Assembly: GCA_030704615.1 (NCBI GenBank) | Contig: CM060732.1 | Span: forward strand, 11,348,001 to 11,408,000 | Direction of reading: 5' to 3' | Origin: Takakia lepidozioides | Lineage: Eukaryota; Streptophyta; Takakiopsida; Takakiales; Takakiaceae | Length of the DNA stretch: 60,000 nt | Shown: positions 1-11,400 of the stretch, piece by piece | Position numbering within the stretch: position 1 is the first letter of the stretch | How the letters are laid out: the number at the start of each line of letters is the position of its first letter | Notes under the pieces: generated by a model | Seen by the model: only the letters and a program-made list of their open reading frames with translations | Databases searched by the model: none | Told to the model about the DNA's origin: nothing | Position numbers and translations under genes: made by a program

Positions 1-178
1 AGATTGCTAAGCTGGCCCTTGCCAAGGATTTCTAAGTCTCTTCTGCGAAGAAGAGGGTGAGCCAGTAAAGTCCTCAACTTGGGTATTTGGACACTGTACT
101 GCTTTGACTGATGCAATATCAGTTTCAGAAATTGTGTCAAAGGTGACTGAGGTGGATCCTACATGAACCTCTCCAGTG
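1..178. other. Unassigned sequence at left edge
   Basis: No coding region, repeat or RNA gene was recognised. The stretch ends at the TA that borders the left inverted repeat of the element beginning at 181. Confidence 0.3.
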
Positions 179-180
179 TA

Positions 181-1195
181 CCGTAGTGGGAAGGCTGATC
201 CAGAACTAAATAATTAGAAATGAATCTGCCTAATAATTAAGTGAAAATTTAGGAAAAACTGCCGAAATTCCAGAAACTTTATTAAAAAATGCCTAAAATC
301 TCAAACAAACTCCAAATCTCCAAATGCATGTTTCAAGGCATACCGCTCTAGGAAAATATTTTCCTTAGGTCTGAGAAATCCTAGAATAATTGGCTGAACA
401 ATCACTGCATTTGATGATTGACCTGTCGTAGATCCAGACCTACTTCCGTTACGGTTAATGGATTCTTGAGGATTTTACCAAAGTCTTCAAGGTTTCAGAT
501 AAGGCATCGAGCCCTTGTAGGTTCATAATGTCGTTAATTCGAGAGTCCACTCTCGGTTATGGTCCTAGCACGGTCCTCCGCGTGTTATGCCTTATGGCAG
601 CCTGCGGGCATTTAAAGGGTTTTAATTTTGTTCCCTCAATAATCAGTTAATAAAGTTCTCAGGGCACCGTCCCTGTTCTGGAAAATTTAAAAAATTAAAA
701 ATTAAAAATAAATGATTGACCAGATGCTCTCATGGCTCTTCACAACCCACATAATTTTTATTTTTGTTGTTTGTTTGTTTTGTTTTTGAAAAAAGGGAAA
801 CACGTGGGAGCGACAGCTCACAAAACATGCCCCTTGACAGTGAGAGGAGAAAATAACCTCTTTCATTTATGCGCCCTGGAGGCGAATGAGTGGGACACCG
901 CCCAGGAACCATACCACACCCGTCAGTAGCAAGATTTGACCCCAGAATCATCTGGGTGGCACTTAGTGCACTTAACCATATGAGATATTATGGTACTGTT
1001 GGTACATAATTCTTTTACCACATCTGGTACAGTAGATAGAGCAAGTTCATGCAGGGAGTCACTGCCGAATTCCTTAAAATCTCCTCATGGCATTGCCGTA
1101 AAATCTAGAAATTTCCTTAAGTTGTGCCGGAGTGTTTTGTTGTAAAGAAAATAAACATTCAGCACTTCACTGCCGGATCAGCCTTCCCACTACGG
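181..1195. mobile_element. MITE-like nonautonomous DNA transposon
   Basis: Bases 181-201 (starting CCGTAGTGGGAAGG) are repeated exactly as a reverse complement at 1175-1195. This gives a perfect 21-bp terminal inverted repeat, and both outer ends are bordered by TA (179-180 and 1196-1197). The enclosed 1015 bp has no convincing reading frame; the short ORFs across 730-951 overlap on both strands and look like chance. TIRs with a TA duplication fit Tc1/mariner-type or other TA-targeting nonautonomous elements. The superfamily cannot be assigned without a related autonomous copy. Confidence 0.6.
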
Positions 1196-1197
1196 TA

Positions 1198-2359
1198 TAT
1201 CACAATTCCCTGGAGTTCAATGCACTTGACATCGCACCAGTGGTCGCCCCGCCATGGTGGCGGTTACTGTCCGTGGTGGAGGACCGAGCGGGCTGCTGCT
1301 AGAACACGTACAGACAAGCTACGGGTTTTGTGAAGGTGGCAGCTTGGAGTGCGGACGAAGGAGGCACTATGGAGGTGGAGAAGTGTGGTGGATGATCAAG
1401 CATGGGGGGAGGACCTTTCTCCCTCTTATTAAGTGTCTCCCCTTTATTACGAACATACGGTATGTGTGTGTGGGGAGGGGCATTACTAAAAGTATGACGT
1501 ATCTCCCAAAGCGAACGTAACTTATGGTGTCTCTTCACCACAAGGGCTACTATCTGCTAGTAGGGGCATTACTACATAATAGTTTGAACTAATGAGTGAA
1601 GTGGAGTGTGTGCAGAGGAACGACCCATTCTTCTTTATGCTCGTGTATTCGATGATTATATGTGTAAGTATGTATTTTCCTTCTGTGCTGTTTACATCAA
1701 GATTCTGAAATGAGGGTCCTCACACACACACCTGCACACCGAGAATTTGCGAACCCACATCAGCTGGGAGAACATGGAAATTACCCCGTGGATCACATGC
1801 AAGCATGAATGAGAAATGGAAAGAGAGTTACATGGGAGATTTTGGTGTACTTGCGCGACATGCAACTCTGTCTACATACTCCATAAGTCACTGTCCCAAG
1901 ACCCAATGGACAGGGGAGGCCGGTGAGTCTGTACCACAAATGGTAATCATACAGTAGAGGGTACTGCTGCCCAACGTGCAAAAGCCGCCGGCTGCAGGAT
2001 GCTAGGCATGCAAACTCGGGCACAGCACGCCTCCTCTGCACCCCACTCCGTCCCAACCATTGCAAAACAACCGTGCATGCATTGACTGCCGTCTGGCTTT
2101 CTCTCCAGGCATTTGGAAATCTCCGATCTGCTACACGTAAGTGTCTTTGAAGGCGACGATCAAAGGATCCGGTCACTTGCAGTTGTCGTCTTAAGGGCAG
2201 CATTGCAAGAATCAGAATTAAGTAAGAAAGATGGTGGAAGAAGCTGCAAACAACAAATGACTGAAGTGGCAGGGCGATGCTCCATTCTTAACATTGTCGT
2301 GCGCATACGTATCGCTACACAACTACATCGCTGTACAAAACCACACAACACATGTGCAC
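1198..2359. other. Noncoding stretch, nothing recognised
   Basis: Several ORFs of 60-136 codons occur on both strands (for example 1793-2203 minus), but none has a recognisable domain or a supported gene structure. Part of this stretch may belong to the 3' LTR of the minus-strand gypsy element that starts to the right. No matching 5' LTR copy was found to confirm that. Confidence 0.3.
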
Positions 2360-2480
2360 GCCACACACTAGTATATCACTAGTCCACCACTAGTCCAACC
2401 ACTAGTCCAACCACTAGGCTACAACTAGTCAGTCACTAGGCTCTCACTATGCTGCCCACTATGGCAGTCACTAGTCCACA
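2360..2480. repeat. Degenerate CACTAGTCC tandem repeats, possible Gypsy1 LTR portion
   Basis: The hexamer ACTAGT or a one-base variant recurs roughly every 10-15 bases, in phrases such as CACTAGTCCAAC. It lies just past the polypurine-like run of Gypsy1, where the 3' LTR would begin on the minus strand (possible LTR start TGTGTGGACTAG). The LTR reading is inference, because no second copy was found at the other end of the element. Confidence 0.4.
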
Positions 2481-2484
2481 CAAT

Positions 2485-2494
2485 CGCCCCCCTA
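2485..2494 (-). promoter_or_regulatory. Candidate polypurine tract of Gypsy1
   Basis: On the minus strand AGGGGGGCGA lies about 250 bp downstream of the Gypsy1 stop codon and directly before TTGTGTGGACTAG. This is the expected site for plus-strand priming at the internal/3'-LTR junction of a Ty3/gypsy element. The call rests on composition and position only. Confidence 0.3.
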
Positions 2495-2742
2495 GCTGGT
2501 GCTTAGGTCCCTCTAAGTCCAGGTAGCCACAAGATGTGATAGTGGCCATAGCCTCACTAAGTCCTCCACCACTGTCCCTACTACACTCAACCTCGATAGA
2601 TCAAGAGGTCGGGTGCAAGAGTTGCCCCATCGTTAGTCGCCGTCTTGCAACCTGTGAACTTGAGCTTGGGATCTCATGTATTGACTTCTATGAGCTTGGC
2701 CTCCCATGTCTTGTTAGTTGCCTCCAGTCATGTCCACTGCCA

Positions 2743-3494
2743 CTATCCCAAGCAGTGTGGACACAACCAATCTCCGTCAGGAACCTTCTCAAGAGGTGGT
2801 GTCAAGCATCCCATATGCCAACCCCTTGAGCATCGATCACACACCAGCATGGTGGCTGCCCCTTTGGCAGACCCACAGAGCATGCACCTCAAACCTGCAG
2901 GTACCACTGCCAAGTTTGGGTCAACCCTGCCATCGACATTGGGAAGGTGACATGGCGCACAATTACGCACATGGTCTTTCCAAGTCATGCCATCCCGACC
3001 CTCCAAGATCAGGACTCCTGAGGGCAACACCTCTTGAACCCTCAGAATAACACGCCTTGCAGTAACATCCAGAGTCGTAGGAACAGTCTGCTGCAAATAA
3101 ACATAGTCACCAGGGCTAACCTCCGAACCCTAGGACGATATCCTCCACCACGTATAGTGGCATACCTCAACGTATCACGGTGCTGTGCAATGGCAAGGTT
3201 CTCAAAAGCCATGGGCATGACTTTCTTGAACAACTCTGCACGCTGATCACATGCACGTACCCACACGTCCGGATCGTCAAGGTTAAGGACTTGAGTAGTG
3301 TCCCTACGAATGGCTGCAGGCAAATTCGGCTCTCGGCCAAAGAGAAGGAAATATGGTGAGAAGGAGGCAAGTGATGCTTGTTTGCTGAACCTGTAGCCCA
3401 TGGCTAACCAAGGAACCCGAAGATCCCAATCTCCTAGGTGTCCCTTCTGCAAGCCATACTTGCGCAAACCCCTCTTCACCGTCTGAACAACTCT
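2743..3494 (-). pseudogene. Gypsy1 polyprotein 3' end: integrase C-terminal part plus PHD finger
   Basis: The frame resumes at 3494 with residues AERVVQTVKRGLRKYGL, the segment that follows the catalytic Glu of the integrase core. It continues through YFLLFGREPNLPAAIRR, typical of gypsy integrases. A frameshift near 3120 moves to the 3096-2743 frame, which holds the integrase C-terminal SH3-like part (VILRVQEVLPSGVLILEG). A PHD zinc finger follows at 2886-2752, with CMLC, CDRC, GWHMGC and DWLCPHC spaced as C4HC3. PHD fingers read histone tails, and here one occupies the place that a chromodomain takes in chromoviruses. Its role in guiding integration is inference. The stop follows directly after the PHD. 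Confidence 0.85.
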
Positions 3495-3505
3495 CTCTGC
3501 CGAGC
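3495..3505. repeat. Left target-site duplication (CTCTGCCGAGC)
   Basis: The same 11 bases occur at 16361-16371. Both copies lie at the broken point of the Gypsy1 integrase frame (codons for S-A-E). Removing one copy and everything between joins D-G-S-A-E directly to R-V-V-Q-T. An 11-bp duplication fits the 8-11 bp range of MULE-type elements. Confidence 0.85.
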
Positions 3506-3544
3506 AGCGTAGCTACGGCGTGAGCCCAGCCCCGTGAGCCTGGG
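3506..3544 (+). repeat. Left terminal inverted repeat
   Basis: The end begins AGCGTAGCTACGGCGTGAGC and contains CGTGAGCC twice. The reverse complement of 16322-16360 aligns to it end to end without gaps at about two thirds identity. Further palindromic GTGAGCTGAGCTCAC sequence lies at about 3571-3585, a likely subterminal transposase-binding region. Confidence 0.65.
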
Positions 3545-3924
3545 AGCTGAGCTCACGTTCAAGCTTTGAAGCGTGAGCTGAGCTCACGCTTCAGGGAAGC
3601 GTGAGCGGCATGAATCTGCTGGAGAAGCAGGTCCTATAGGCGAGGATTGCAGGAAGAGGGCCTATTACCGTGGACAAAACAAAGGAGGCCACCATGCACC
3701 ATGTCTGCAATGCGTGCCAAAAAAGAGGAATATGTAAATATGGCAGATTTGAGCTCAGAATGATTGACACAGTTTATTTCAATTCACAGATAGACGCTTA
3801 CAATGAATCGCAAGTGCATTTGCCCTGGTTCCGTGAACGAAATGTATATGTTTGTCATAAAATGAAAAGTCTTCACACGGCAACCTGGAAACCAGCATGG
3901 GAAGCGGGCATGGCTCGTATGTGT
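3545..3924. other. Left subterminal noncoding region of the large transposon
   Basis: GTGAGC/GCTCAC motifs are concentrated in the first 80 bp. No gene is supported here; the 3670-3996 plus-strand ORF overlaps the transposase end in antisense and has no recognisable domain. Confidence 0.4.
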
Positions 3925-6900
3925 TCAAAGAGAAGTTGGCGGAGCTCTACGCGAGGTGTCCCGCTGCAAAAGGGTGATGACTTCTCCGTAGCCTAGTGTG
4001 GCTTGGTGAATGAATTGGTCTCTCTTACCATCGCAACACATAATTACAAGGTATATGTAATATTGATGCTTGCAGGGGACCCACTTCCCTCTCATGCCGA
4101 GAGCGCCCTCACGCATCGTTACAAAATCCAGACAAGTGCACGATGGGAAATTCCCGATGGTAACCTGATATTCTTTGGCATGAAGAACTGAGCCAATTGA
4201 CAGCACTGTGTAAATCCGTCCATACCCCGGGGAAGGGACTTTGGTGATACGAGTCACCCTAGCCTGCAAAATTCTAGCCGATTCCATCTTGCATTCGTGA
4301 TCTGCACCCGAAGCAACACGGCGCACTGTTTTTCCATCTCTTTTTGTTGGGTGGGAGTCGGCACCGGGTGGAGGCATTGTCGGAGCATGTGGCACATCTG
4401 TGCCGACAGTGCATAAGGGCACCACCCGGGACCGTGCAAGACAAAACCCTCCCTCCTCCAGCATGCTTATCTCGGTTGAGGACAGCGATGTCCCAATTTT
4501 CACAGGCCAAATTGCGGGGGGAGGGGGCTTCATTATCACGGAAGGACGAACTGTTCCCTTCACGCATCGTGCCATATCGTCTGGGCAGAACCAAAACTTG
4601 TGCTCTTTTGACTCCCCACTATGATAAGGTCGGAACAACCCTGTGAATGTTGGAGCTGGAGTCCCCCTGGAGCCTTTGCATATTTTTGATTTGCATTTCT
4701 TGAATGAGGGGGTCCGAATTGCCATGCAAGCCACTCTAGATCCTGGTGGGGTGCGTTCTATATGCCAGTCACTATCAATGCAATCAGATTCCTGCACCAT
4801 GGCCACCACCTCCTCCAATGGGATTTCCGCTGCTATGCTTGCATGTTCTGCACTGCTCCACAGGAGGAGGACCCACCTGGGAAGGGGCCGGCACAGGACT
4901 TAGTCTGCACTGGAGACACCTTTGGCACAGAGAAATTGACCCTGTCTGGCCTATGGGAATCTCCATCTGACCCTGGAAGAGTGTTTAATTTCCTTTTGCA
5001 TGATCCAAATCTTTCCTCGCCTTCCAAATGGGGGAGCCTGGATTGCAGAGGGGAGCCTTCAGTGCACCTGTTTAGAGCTCTGGCCATCTTTGACGGGTCT
5101 CCGGACCTACTCGCAGCCCTTAGCATCAACAAAGTCGTATCGGGGCCCTTCCCTCCACCCCGTCCCATCAGAAAATTGCGGTACCTGGTTTGTTGTGTAA
5201 GTGCCCGCACCATGTCATCAGCAGTGGCCACATACAAGTCACGACCTGCTTTGGTAGACTGTTGCATCCAGGCGTTGTGAACAGTCTCTGCCAAATTACA
5301 CGATGGCATGTCGGCCAAGTCCTCCAAGGACATGTCCTGCAGGAGGCATTGCATGGAAATGTGAGGAAGGAAAAGAAATGGTAGAGGTTCTTCAAGTGAC
5401 AATCGAACAACCCCAAATGAACAGGCACGATGCAAAGTGCAATTTGTGTTTAAGGAAAACTTGTGAGGCTTACCGTCGTCATGAAAGCTCCCCACTGTCT
5501 GTACCTGAAGTGCCAGAAAACCAACCAGTCCTCCAACTCCTTCAGGTGGATACCTGTAGCAGCACCAGAGGAGAACCACCAAGCCCGGATTGCCTGGTAA
5601 GTGCTCTCAGCTTCTCCCATTGAGGTGGCATTCTTGTACTTCAGACAGAGCCTTCTATGCTCCAACTGAAGGTCAGGGCGAATGCAGCGCTTTGTATGAC
5701 GTGCCAGAGATTGACTCCAATGGAAGAGGCATGTGCGCTCCCTATTTTCCATTGGGACCTTAGGATCCCCCGAACCAAACACGCGCCGCACTGCATTGAA
5801 ATTTGCCTGTGCACTATCAGCCATGAAGCCCGCAAAATTTGTGTTTTGTATTCCATTGCGCTGCATGACGGCCAGGAGGGAATTCCACATGAGCATCTGG
5901 GATTCAGTGTCCTCCGACTGCATATCACAAATTGCTATGGAGAGCACACGCTGGTACGCTGGATCATACACATGGCACGCCATGGTTGTCCAACCCTTCA
6001 CCCGTTTGCAGTGATCAAACATTAACCAACATTTAGCCAAATCTCCTCCAGGTTGCATTCGGCGGACAATGCTCACACCACTGCCTTGGCCCACAGCGGA
6101 CATCTTGAACAAATACACTTTGGACGAGCCCTGGCCAGGGAACATACTGTTTTGAATGAATTCATAGCGACTCCTCCGTTTGAGGTCCATAATGTTGTCC
6201 ATGAATCCAGCAGTGCCTGTGCCCATTCTGAGTGCATTCACCTGGTTTCGAATATTGGGAGAGCTCAACACGGAGAAATGGTCCATGACTGCCTCAAGGG
6301 AATCTGCATCCAGCATTGGCTGTGTCGCATCCCCTTCACCCAGTATGTGTTTTTCCAGGAATGCCTTGCTAGCTGCAAGCGCTATAGCAGAAGGTGTTGC
6401 ACAAGGGGCATTGTGGAACTCTTGCTTCAGTAGATTTCTAGCGATGTCCACGCTATCCCTGCAACTCCCTTTGGACACAGGATGCTCGTGTGCACCCATA
6501 TGAATGCAGGCACGAGTCATTGTCTTGCATCGATGTGCCACCTGATACATACGAGCGTGGCAAACAGAAACACAGGACGGGGAAAGTTTGCAGAACCTGC
6601 ACACAAAAGTATTGGTCTTGGGAGGTGCAAGCCCTGGGGTGAAAGGATTCAGGGGCACACCTTCCCACTCACTTTCGTTTGGCTGAGCGCTGTTTCTCAG
6701 CCGAGGGCAAGAAATATTCAGGCACTTGCAATGCCCAACGCAAACCGACCTCCGAAATTTCAAGCCAATGTCGTTATGGATGTTCGACGTTTTTGTCCTG
6801 CACCAAGGATGTCCGTCATGTTTCTTGTCCATGCCCTGCAGAAGCCCAGCCAGTCCACTGGAAGACGTGGGAGGGTTGAGCTCAAACAAGATGTCCCCAT

Positions 6901-7600
6901 CAAACTGAGCTGGCACGTATTGAACCCGTTGCACTGGAAGGGACTCCCAATCAACAAAACGTAGCTCGCTCTTGCACCCAGGCACACCTGCGAGGGCTTT
7001 CAATTTTGGAATGACACTTGTTATCTCTTGCAATTCGTCATCATCCAATAAGGGAGTTTGCACTGGCGGAGGAATCTCAAAACATCCTCCGAGGACGAGT
7101 CCGAAAGAGTCACGAAGGTAGTGGATGTGCTCACCTCTTGTTTCACAGGAACTGTGCCCTTCTGTTGCACGACCGATGCTGCAGTGCCAGGGGTAACGAC
7201 TGATCCTGCTGATTGTCTTCTCTCTTTTCCAAGGACACGGTATGTTCCTGGAAGGACTCTCCACTTCCTTCCACACTCGCCAACCAAGGGTTTCTCCAAG
7301 TGCCCAGAATCCAAATTCCCATCCTCGTCATACACCTCTTTCTGAACAAGCAGAGAACCCAACTCCAGCGGGAACACTGTAACCAGCTCATCCTCATGAA
7401 CAACTGCATACCCATCGTCGTCTGCAGTGGCAGTCAGTGGAAGAGTACCTGCATTGGAATGGAATCGAGCGAGTGCATCTCGCTCCCTCGACATGTTTTC
7501 CATCACTGAACGAAACTGGCGATTCAGAACGGAATCCCCAAACTGAGAGCCCGTAATTATCGAAAGTGGAAATACCACCAGCAAACTGAGGTCAACAAGG
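3925..7600 (-). pseudogene. MULE-like transposase with SWIM zinc finger, frameshifted
   Basis: Transcription runs right to left. The N-terminal part (about 7560-7085) is acidic/serine-rich (LSDSSSEDV). After a frame change near 7085 comes the core frame to 5474. It holds a Cys/His-rich zinc-binding region (CVGHCKCLNISC and FVCRFCKLSPSC) and a DDE-like domain. The candidate acidic residues are D in LMFDHCKRVKGW, D in FMADSAQANFNAV and E in IHLKELEDW, with a CLFHWSQSLARH motif between. An intron at 5473-5337 (GTAAGC...CTGCAG) joins in phase to VRALTQQTRYRN. A second frame change near 4852 leads to the C-terminal segment with a SWIM finger: CTC, then WVPCKH. SWIM fingers are usual in MULE transposases. 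The two frame changes mean the gene is probably inactive. The true start was not fixed; an open frame extends to 7917. Confidence 0.7.
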
Positions 7601-8436
7601 GTAGCACCAAACCAAAGGCTGCCGGCGATGCATGCCAAGGATGTAGGGATGACGTGCACCTTCACCTCCCACCAACCAGAAAAACCGTTTTGAAAGACCA
7701 GAGCCACAAGAAGCCGTGCTGTTTTTGGATGGAAAACAAACCCTGAAAATGACATGAAACCATCCATTATGAAATGACGGCAACAACCCTGGAGAGCAGT
7801 AAACAGGAAGATCCGATTGTAATGAGATTGTGTTGCGCCAGAATAGCACAGAACAAACACTGACACTCCAAGAGATACCTCGCACGAATGTGTGCAACAC
7901 ATGGTCATATCCGACACAATCCTTTATACCGAATGACCCCATGGGGACGGTCACGGCAAAAAAAAAACCACAGGGCATGCAGTACAACACACGTGGATGC
8001 ATATGTGAAGCATAACAATAATTGCGAATCTGGAAGAACTGCTCGGAATTGAAAAAGCACTACATTTCTACGGCACATTCGAATTTGAAAGAAGGCAAGG
8101 AGGCCGCCATGTATTGGCAGGCGGCGAAGTACATCTGACATATATCGCAAATGCATGCAACGGATGTTCTTTTTCTTCGGCGCTTTATTAGCTGGGTAAT
8201 ACAAAGACGCCAAAATGGATGAATTCCGTTCGCACACAATATCAACACCCGCATCCAAATACGGTTGACAACGTCCATTTTTATTTTTGTTACATGCGAT
8301 ACCAGCACTTGTTGCAAACGTCAAACTGGAGAGCTCCAGGGGCATCGTGGGGAGCCCTTGTTTCCAGCGGAGGAGAAAGAGAAGGAAGTCATTATACTTC
8401 ACGAGTTCTAGAAACAGGAATAGAGCTAGATATAGA
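7601..8436. promoter_or_regulatory. Divergent intergenic region between transposase and ParB-methyltransferase genes
   Basis: This roughly 0.8-kb interval lies between the 5' ends of two head-to-head genes, so it should contain both promoters. Antisense ORFs run through it (for example 7905-8666 minus), but they are serine- and leucine-rich and have no domain. No clear TATA box or operator was picked out by eye. Confidence 0.4.
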
Positions 8437-11400
8437 ATGAGGATGGAAAGAGTGGAGGAAGAGGAAAAGGAGGAAGAAAAGGGAATACAGGAAAGTGTGG
8501 CGATGGAGGAGCAGGAATTTGGAGAAGAAGAACAACCCACCATAGTTCCAGGAACAGGCGAGGAGGACACTGCGTCTGAGGAAGAGACAGACGACATGGA
8601 GGAAGATGTTGACACTGGCCTCACGAAGAATCTGACCACGGGAAAGAGGAAGGGGGAGAGGCTCACCTACATAGTCGGCGAAGAGAGCAGCCCGAAGCGG
8701 AAAGGGTCCCCGGCAACTGGGGAGTCTTCTCGAGTAGCTACGAAAAAGGTAAAATCTACAGGACCCACATTTGTGAAGAATTCGGCTTTCAATGGCAGGT
8801 ATTTGAGAAAGAAAGAACCATTCAGTGGCAGCTCAAACAGTGTGCGTTGCCGCACACTGTTTGAGCTGCACATGTCACTGTTTAAGGGTGCAAAATTCTT
8901 CCTTCAACGACACCTTTCTGAGGATGAAATGAACCCCGCACTGCCAGCTCAAACAGTATGTGGCAACGCACACTGTTTGAGCAGATCTTTTCAATGTTTT
9001 AGGGTGCAAAATTTGGCCTTGGAGTCAGTTATCTGCGGGTGAAATGAACCCTTCACTGCCAGCCAAACAGTGTGCGGCAACGCACACTGTTTGAGCTGAA
9101 CATTTCAATGTTTCAGGGTGCAAAATTTGGACTTCAGGGGCACCTATGTGAGGATGAAATGAACCCTTCACTGTCAGCCCAAACAGTGTGCGGCAACGCA
9201 CACTGTTTGAGCAGATCTTTTCAATGTTTTAGGGTGCAAAATTTGGTCTTGCTGTCTGTTATCTGAGGGTGAAATGAACCCTTCACTGCCAGCTCAAACA
9301 GTGTGCGGCAACGCACACTGTTTGAGCTGAACATTTCAATGTTTCAGGGTGAAAAATTTGGTCTTGCTGTCTGTTATCTGAGGGTGAAATGAACCCTTCG
9401 CTGCCAGCTCAAACAGTGTGCGGCAACGCACACTGTTTGAGCTGAACATTTCAATGTTTCAGGGTGCAAAATTTGGACTTCAGGGGCACCTATGTGAGGA
9501 TGAAATGAACCATTCACTGTCAGCCCAAAAGTGTGCGGCAACGCACACTGTTTGAGCTGAACATTTCAATGTTTCAGGGTGCAAAATTTGGACTTCAGGG
9601 GCACCTGTGTGAGGATGAAATGAACCCTTCACTGTCAGCCCAAACAGTGTGCGGCAACGCACACTGTTTGAGCTGAACATTTCAATGTTTCAGGGTGCAA
9701 AATTTGGACTTCAGGGGCACCTATGTGAGGATGAAATGAACCCTTCACTGTCAGCCCAAACAGTGTGCGGCAACGCACACTGTTTGAGCTGAACATTTCA
9801 ATGTTTTAGGGTGCAAAATTTGGTCTTGCTGTCTGTTATCTGAGGGTGAAATGAACCCTTCACTGCCAGCTCAAACAGTGTGCGGCAACGCACACTGTTT
9901 GAGCTGAACATTTCAATGTTTCAGGGTGCAAAATTTGGACTTCAGGGGCACCTATGTGAGGATGAAATGAACCCTTCACTGTCAGCCCAAACAGTGTGCG
10001 GCAACGCACACTGTTTGAGCTGAACATTTCAATGTTTTAGGGTGCAAAATTTGGTCTTGCTGTCTGTTATCTAAGGGTGAAATGAACCCTTCACTGCCAG
10101 CTCAAACAGTGTGCGGCAACGCACACTGTTTGAGCTGAACATTTCAATGTTTCTGGGTGCAAAATTTGGACTTCAGGGGCACCTATGTGAGGATGAAATG
10201 AACCCTTCACTGTCAGCCCAAACAGTGTGCGGCAACGCACACTGTTTGAGCTGAACATTTCAATGTTTTAGGGTGCAAAATTTGGTCTTGCTGTCTGTTA
10301 TCTGAGGTTGAAATGAACCCTTCACTGCCAGCTCAAACAGTGTGCGGCAACGCACACTGTTTGAGCAGATCTTTTCAATGTTTTAGGGTGCAAAATTTGG
10401 TCTTGCTGTCTGTTATCTGAGGGTGAAATGAACCCTTCACTGCCAGCTCAAACAGTGTGCGGCAACGCACACTGTTTGAGCTGAACATTTCAATGTTTCA
10501 AGGTGCAAAATTTGGACTTCAGGGGCACCTATGTGAGGATGAAATGAACCATTCATTGTCAGCCCAAACAGTGTGCGGCAACGCACACTGTTTGAGCTGA
10601 ACATTTCAATGTTTCAGGGTGCAAAATTTGGACTTCAGGGGCACCTGTGTGAGGATGAAATGAACCCTTCACTGTCAGCCCAAACAGTGTGCGGCAACGC
10701 ACACTGTTTGAGCTTAACATTTCAATGTTTTAGGGTGCAAAATTTGGTCTTGCTGTCTGTTATCTGAGGTTGAAATGAACCCTTCACTGCCAGCTCAAAC
10801 AGTGTGCGGCAACGCACACTGTTTGAGCAGATCTTTTCAATGTTTTAGGGTGCAAAATTTGGTCTTGCTGTCTGTTATCTGAGGGTGAAATGAACCCTTC
10901 ACTGCCAGCTCAAACAGTGTGCGGCAACGCACACTGTTTGAGCTGAACATTTCAATGTTTCAGGGTGCAAAATTTGGACTTCAGGGGCACCTATGTGAGG
11001 ATGAAATGAACCATTCACTGTCAGCCCAAAAAGTGTGCGGCAACGCACACTGTTTGAGCTGAACATTTTAATGTTTCAGGGTTCAAAATTTGGACTTCAG
11101 GGGCACCTATGTGAGGATGAAATGAACCCTTCACTGTCAGCCCAAACAGTGTGCGGCAACGCACACTGTTTGAGCTGAACATTTCAATGTTTTAGGGTGC
11201 AAAATTTGGTCTTGCTGTCTGTTATCTGAGGTTGAAATGAACCCTTCACTGCCAGCTCAAACAGTGTGCGGCAACGCACACTGTTTGAGCAGATCTTTTC
11301 AATGTTTTAGGGTGCAAAATTTGGTCTTGTTGTCTGTTATCTGAGGGTGAAATGAACCCTTCGCTGCCAGCTCAAACAGTGTGCGGCAACGCACACTGTT

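Noticed and set aside
540-690. Possible rRNA or structured RNA near GTCCTCCGCGTG
   Set aside because: No match to a known rRNA or tRNA could be recognised, and no stable cloverleaf was found by eye; it lies inside the TIR element.
7905-8666. 253-codon minus-strand ORF
   Set aside because: It is antisense to exon 1 of the ParB-methyltransferase gene and reads as poly-Ser from GGA-rich coding sequence on the other strand; it is a shadow frame.
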